From: Caviibacter sp963550915
Lineage (GTDB): Bacteria > Fusobacteriota > Fusobacteriia > Fusobacteriales > Leptotrichiaceae
Assembly (NCBI GenBank): GCA_963550915.1
Contig: CAUVEB010000003.1
Span: forward strand, 1 to 64,000
Direction: 5' to 3'
DNA length: 64,000 nucleotides
Shown here: positions 60,270-64,000 of the stretch, one piece after another
Numbering within the stretch: position 1 is the first letter of the stretch
How the letters are laid out: each line of letters starts with the position of its first letter
Notes under the pieces: generated by a model
What the model was told of the DNA's origin: nothing
Seen by the model: the letters and a program-made list of their open reading frames with translations, nothing else
Databases searched by the model: none
Program-made: the position numbers and the translations under genes

Positions 60270-60718
60270 AAATAGCTATTGGTAATGACCATGCAGGAAC
60301 AAGTTTTAAAGAAGAATTAGTTACTTTTTTAGTAAATAATGGGCATGAAGTAATAAACTGTGGTACAGACACAGATTCATCTGTTGATTATCCAGATTTT
60401 GCAAAGGCAGTTTCTAATTTAGTTTTAGAAAAAAAAGCAGATTTTGGAGTTTTAATTTGTGGAACAGGTATAGGAATTTCAATTGCTGCAAATAAGATAA
60501 GTGGAATACGTGCGGCACTTTGTACAAATGAAATATGTGCTAGACTTGCAAGAGAACATAATAATGCGAATATTATAGCGTTTGGAGCTAGAGTTACAGG
60601 GGTAGACCTTGCTAAATCTTGTCTTAAAGCATTTTTAAGTGCAGAGTTTGAAGGTGGAAGACATTCAAGAAGAGTAAATAAAATAGAAGGGTGTTGTATA
60701 AATGAGTACGATATTTAA
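60266..60718 (+). CDS. rpiB: Ribose-5-phosphate isomerase B
   Basis: Interconverts ribose 5-phosphate and ribulose 5-phosphate. Motifs: AIGNDHAGTSFKEEL at the N terminus, CGTGIGISIAANKISGIRAA with the catalytic Cys, and CARLAREHNNANIIAFGAR. Length 150 is normal. It overlaps both neighbours and is translationally coupled to the MATE and HIT genes. LacAB/AlsB-like relatives are possible but the motifs fit RpiB. Confidence 0.94.
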   Translation: MKIAIGNDHAGTSFKEELVTFLVNNGHEVINCGTDTDSSVDYPDFAKAVSNLVLEKKADFGVLICGTGIGISIAANKISGIRAALCTNEICARLAREHNNANIIAFGARVTGVDLAKSCLKAFLSAEFEGGRHSRRVNKIEGCCINEYDI

Positions 60719-61040
60719 AAAAATAATTGATAAAGAAATACCTGCAAAAATAGTTTATGAAGATGATGAAATTATTGCGTTTCACGATGCATTTCCTGTA
60801 GCACCAGTTCATATACTTGTACTTCCTAAAAAAGAAATTGTAAATATTAATTTTGCAAGTGAAGAAGATGTATTACTACTTGGTAAAATTCAATTAGTAC
60901 TTGCTAAACTTGCAAGAGAATTTAATATTGATAAGAGTGGTTACAGAGTGCTTACTAATATTGGTGAAGACGGTGGACAAACTGTATTACATATGCACTA
61001 TCATTTGATAGGTGGTAGAAAACTTGGAACAGATATATAA
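60702..61040 (+). CDS. HIT-family (histidine triad) nucleotide-binding protein
   Basis: A 112-residue HinT-like purine nucleoside phosphoramidase. The N terminus STIFKKIIDKEIPAKIVYED and the triad HMHYHLIGGRKLG are diagnostic. Length is normal. It overlaps rpiB by 17 bases and is overlapped by the SpoU methyltransferase frame. Confidence 0.95.
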   Translation: MSTIFKKIIDKEIPAKIVYEDDEIIAFHDAFPVAPVHILVLPKKEIVNINFASEEDVLLLGKIQLVLAKLAREFNIDKSGYRVLTNIGEDGGQTVLHMHYHLIGGRKLGTDI

Positions 61041-61815
61041 GAATATTGAGTATATTGAGAGTAAAGAAAATAAGAACTATAAGCTACTTAAAAAATTAAG
61101 TAAGAAAAAATATAGAGACGAGAATAATATTTTTATTGCTGAGGGAGAAAAATTTTTAGAAGATAATACAAATTTTACAAAAATAATAATCTCAGGTGAT
61201 AAATTAGAATATTTTAAAAATAAATATGATCTAAGTAAATATGACAAGATTACTGTACTTAAAAGTAGTCTATTTAATGAGCTTTCAACACAAGAAAATA
61301 GCCAAGGTATAATACTTATTTATTCAAAAAATGCTTATACCTTATATAATATACAAGGTGATGTAATAATATTAGATGATGTACAAGATCCTGGCAATGT
61401 TGGAACAATAATAAGGACTATGGTTGCACTAGATTTTAAAAATTTAATTTTAACAAAGGGTGCAGTTGATGTGTATACCCCTAAGGCTGTAAGAGCATCT
61501 ATGGGTGGTATTTTTAATATTAATGTCATATATTCAACTTATGATGAGATAATTAATTTCTTAGCTGAAAAAGGTTATAAGAGCTTTGCTACTGCTCTTG
61601 ATAAAAACTCGATAGACTATAGACAAGTAAAACTTGTAGATAATAAAAATGCATATATTTTTGGACATGAAGGTGGAGGTATATCAAAGACACTACTTGA
61701 TATATGTGATAATAAGGTAATTATTCCGATATCTGATAAAATAAACTCACTTAATGTTTCTGTTGCATCAGCTGTCTTTTTATATAAAATAAGAGAAATT
61801 GAAAATAAAATATAA
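61024..61815 (+). CDS. SpoU/TrmH-family RNA 2'-O-methyltransferase
   Basis: Methylates a ribose 2'-hydroxyl in rRNA or tRNA with S-adenosylmethionine. The N-terminal substrate-binding domain starts IESKENKNYKLLKKLSKKKY. SpoU motifs follow: ILDDVQDPGNVGTIIRT, ASMGGIFNINV and the knot motif FGHEGGGIS with IPISDKINSLNVSVASAVFLY. The start is uncertain: I use the TTG at 61024 behind AGGTGG; a GTG at 61012 gives four more residues. It overlaps the HIT gene. Confidence 0.9.
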   Translation: MEQIYKNIEYIESKENKNYKLLKKLSKKKYRDENNIFIAEGEKFLEDNTNFTKIIISGDKLEYFKNKYDLSKYDKITVLKSSLFNELSTQENSQGIILIYSKNAYTLYNIQGDVIILDDVQDPGNVGTIIRTMVALDFKNLILTKGAVDVYTPKAVRASMGGIFNINVIYSTYDEIINFLAEKGYKSFATALDKNSIDYRQVKLVDNKNAYIFGHEGGGISKTLLDICDNKVIIPISDKINSLNVSVASAVFLYKIREIENKI

Positions 61816-61822
61816 ATTTTAT

Positions 61823-61860
61823 GTATCTATAATTTTAAAAAGATTATAGGTACTTTTTTA
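61823..61860 (+). terminator. Terminator after the SpoU gene
   Basis: An 11-bp stem with one G-U (61823-61833 with 61843-61853) and a 9-base loop are followed by seven T. Confidence 0.8.
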
Positions 61861-62003
61861 TATCTAAAAAAAATATATTTTTTTAAATAGCGTTTTTTAT
61901 TGATACATAGAGAAATTAAAAAATAATAACTGAATTGTAGCTCTTGAAATTTAATGCATACATGTATATAATCAAGTAAAATACAAATTAAGGAGATTAT
62001 ACA

Positions 62004-62594
62004 ATGAAAAAATTAATTACAATTTTATTATCTATTATGTCATTAAGTGTTATCACTTTTTCACATAAACACAAAGCACCAACATTTGAAAAATCAAAGA
62101 CATATGCAGCTTGTGATTTAAATAAAAATTTACCAATAAAAATGACTATTGGAACATCAGAAGGTAAAGATATGTTATACATACCAGGTTATGGTAGAGT
62201 TTTCTTAGTTAAAACAGACTATGGTTATCAAGATGTAAATAACAACTTTAATGTATTTGTTATGGGAGATAAATTAAGAATAGGTGCAAATGTTACTATG
62301 TTTGATTTAAATTACACATATCCAGAAAGATACAAAAAAGGAGAATTTTATCACTCTTTTGCAGGATATCTTCATTCACATATTTACCCTATGGTTGAAA
62401 AGAATGTAATAAAAATTGGAGAAATGGAATACAATGTTGTAAAAAGCGTAGATAAATTTAGTGAATCAACACTTTATACAGAAGAAAATGGTAAATTTAC
62501 AGTATTATTTGTTCGTAATTTAGGAAAAGAAAAGTCTCCAATGCCTAATATTGCTGAATTTAAATTTACTGCAGATTTATGCCCTACTAAATAA
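62004..62594 (+). CDS. Secreted protein of unknown function
   Basis: Encodes 196 residues with a signal peptide (MKKLITILLSIMSLSVITFS) followed by a histidine/lysine stretch HKHKAP. Two cysteines (37 and 193) could form a disulfide linking the ends of the mature protein. The middle is beta-rich (IPGYGRVFLVKTDYGYQDVN; GANVTMFDLNYTYPERY). No known domain is recognised. It is a single-gene unit with AAGGAGA as ribosome site and a terminator about 100 bases after its stop. Confidence 0.8.
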   Translation: MKKLITILLSIMSLSVITFSHKHKAPTFEKSKTYAACDLNKNLPIKMTIGTSEGKDMLYIPGYGRVFLVKTDYGYQDVNNNFNVFVMGDKLRIGANVTMFDLNYTYPERYKKGEFYHSFAGYLHSHIYPMVEKNVIKIGEMEYNVVKSVDKFSESTLYTEENGKFTVLFVRNLGKEKSPMPNIAEFKFTADLCPTK

Positions 62595-62698
62595 TGTGAA
62601 AATAAGTTAAATTTAATGTTATTCTAAGATAATTCTAATATTTATATGTTATACTACAATTGTAGTAAAGATATAAATAATCATGTTTTTTCGAAAAG

Positions 62699-62726
62699 AA
62701 CTCAGTTAGGTCTGAGTTTTTTTATT
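62699..62726 (+). terminator. Terminator after the secreted-protein gene
   Basis: AACTCAG and CTGAGTT (62699-62705 with 62712-62718) with a 6-base loop, then a T run. Confidence 0.8.
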
Positions 62727-62772
62727 TTACACTAAAAATAGTATTTTACTAATATTTATTAGGCTTGTTTTA

Positions 62773-62801
62773 TTGTTAAATAAGTCATATTGTGATATAA
62801 T
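62773..62801 (+). promoter_or_regulatory. Promoter of asnS
   Basis: TTGTTA (62773-62778), a 17-base spacer and perfect TATAAT (62796-62801), 34 bases before the ATG. Confidence 0.75.
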
Positions 62802-62835
62802 TAGCTATTAAAGAAAAGAAAAAAGGGAGTACATT

Positions 62836-64000
62836 ATGGAATTAAGAGAACTTATGCAAAATATCGATACATATCTTGGAAAGACTGTAGAATTAGACGG
62901 TTGGGTTAAAAAGAATAGAGATCAAAAAAACTTTGGATTTATTGAATTTAATGACGGAACAAATTTTAAGAGTATACAAGTTGTATACGAAGAAAGTTTA
63001 GATAATTTTTCAGATATAGCTAAATTAAATGTGTATTCATCAATTAAAGTTATAGGTGAAGTTGTTAGATCACAAGGTAAAGGTCAAGAATATGAAATAA
63101 AAGCAACAAAAATAGATATATATAATAATTGTGATTTAGATTATCCATTACAAAATAAAAGACATAGTTTTGAATTTTTAAGAACTATATCACATTTAAG
63201 ACCAAGAACAAATACATTTAATGCAGTTTTTAGAGTAAGATCACTGCTAGCATATGCACTGCATAAATTTTTCCAAGAAAAAGGTTTTGTTTATGTACAA
63301 ACTCCAATATTAACAGGAACAGATGCAGAAGGTGCTGGAGAAATGTTTACTGTTACAACTTTAGATTTAAATAGTCCAAAAAAAGCAGATTTTAAAGAAG
63401 ACTTTTTTGGTAAACCTGCATATTTAACAGTTACAGGTCAATTACACGTTGAAGCTTTCAACTCTGCATTTAGAAATACATATACTTTTGGACCAACTTT
63501 TAGAGCTGAACAATCAAATACAACAAAGCACGCAGCAGAATTTTGGATGGTAGAACCTGAAATAGCTTTTGCGGACCTAAGTGTTAATATGGATATAATT
63601 GAAGAAATGATAAAATATATAATTAGATATGTAATGGAAAATGCACCAGATGAAATGGAATTTTTCAACAGTTTCATTGAAAAAGGATTGTTTGATAAAT
63701 TAAATAATATACTTGAAAATGGATTTGCAAGAGTTACATATACTAAAGCTATAGAGTTACTTGAACAGGTACAAAATGAATTTGAAATACCAGTAGAATG
63801 GGGTATGGATTTAAAAACAGAACATGAAAGATATTTAGCAGAAAAAATCTATAAAAGACCAGTTTTTGTTACAGATTATCCAAAGGATATAAAGGCATTT
63901 TATATGAAATTAAACGAAGACAACAAAACTGTAAGAGCAGTTGACTTATTAGCACCTGGTATTGGTGAAATAGTTGGTGGAAGTCAACGTGAAGAAAATT
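62836..64000 (+). CDS. asnS: Asparaginyl-tRNA synthetase (3' end outside the window)
   Basis: Class IIb synthetase that charges tRNA-Asn. The visible 388 residues include the N-terminal OB-fold (LDGWVKKNRDQKNFGFIEFN), the motif 2 region (FGPTFRAEQSNTTKHAAEFW with MVEPEIAFADL) and GIGEIVGGSQREE just before the window ends. The TVTGQLHVEAF and RPRTNTFNAVFRVRS segments distinguish it from AspRS. The ATG at 62836 follows AAAGGGAG. The gene is cut by the window edge; about 75 residues should follow. Confidence 0.95.
   Translation, partial: MELRELMQNIDTYLGKTVELDGWVKKNRDQKNFGFIEFNDGTNFKSIQVVYEESLDNFSDIAKLNVYSSIKVIGEVVRSQGKGQEYEIKATKIDIYNNCDLDYPLQNKRHSFEFLRTISHLRPRTNTFNAVFRVRSLLAYALHKFFQEKGFVYVQTPILTGTDAEGAGEMFTVTTLDLNSPKKADFKEDFFGKPAYLTVTGQLHVEAFNSAFRNTYTFGPTFRAEQSNTTKHAAEFWMVEPEIAFADLSVNMDIIEEMIKYIIRYVMENAPDEMEFFNSFIEKGLFDKLNNILENGFARVTYTKAIELLEQVQNEFEIPVEWGMDLKTEHERYLAEKIYKRPVFVTDYPKDIKAFYMKLNEDNKTVRAVDLLAPGIGEIVGGSQREEN

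Overview
The window is AT-rich bacterial chromosome (most genes look like 25-30% G+C by eye). It carries housekeeping genes with Gram-negative envelope traits (a signal-peptide beta-barrel-like protein, exported hydrolases) alongside RNase Y, HrcA/CIRCE control and lactose/cellobiose-type PTS genes. That mix, with the arginine deiminase operon and the Cas9 locus, suggests Fusobacteriota, most likely a Leptotrichiaceae member (Streptobacillus/Sneathia-like). This placement is inference from gene style, not from a marker-gene comparison.

Layout. 1-2.5 kb: end of an unknown gene, serS and a GH25 lysozyme. 2.7-5.4 kb: a visibly more GC-rich sulfur-metabolism pair (ArsR regulator plus a CoA-disulfide-reductase/rhodanese/TusA/DsrE fusion), probably acquired. 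5.8-12.2 kb: a beta-barrel-like surface protein, pepC, tgt, rel and an IclR regulator. 12.4-17.1 kb: arginine deiminase operon arcA-arcB-arcC-antiporter. 17.3-25.9 kb: exported C69 dipeptidase, a two-subunit ABC exporter, a Fic protein, and a pseudouridine-degradation/dihydrouridine-synthase operon. 25.9-31.0 kb: ung, then a decayed prophage (ADP-ribosyltransferase remnants, Panacea/SocA-like gene, broken terminase small subunit) bounded by a 45-bp direct repeat next to a tRNA-Phe/Asp/Val cluster, with insertion-sequence end remnants. 31.0-37.6 kb: ttcA-like, TPR genes, mnmA, exported amidase. 37.6-42.3 kb: cellobiose-type PTS operon with 6-phospho-beta-glucosidase and a divergent RpiR regulator. 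42.5-50.5 kb: focA-like channel, typA, EIIA, lipoprotein, rny, clpB with CIRCE. 50.5-57.95 kb: type II CRISPR-Cas locus. 58-64 kb: rplS, rpsO, MATE exporter, rpiB, HIT protein, SpoU methyltransferase, secreted protein, partial asnS.

The most interesting region is the CRISPR locus. It holds cas9-cas1-cas2, an array of 12 repeats and 11 spacers of 30 nt, then two extra genes (a four-helix membrane protein and a P-loop ATPase that I read as a Csn2-like ABC-fold protein with an intact Walker A motif). A tracrRNA on the opposite strand closes the locus. The tracrRNA is supported by a promoter, a near full-length anti-repeat, a nexus hairpin and a T-tract terminator. The two extra genes are therefore enclosed in the locus rather than simply beside it.

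Spacer 8 of this array is a perfect 30/30 match to the C69 dipeptidase gene 39 kb away in the same window. The locus thus carries a self-targeting spacer although all Cas9 nuclease residues are intact. The genome must tolerate this through a missing PAM, an anti-CRISPR, or low activity of the system.
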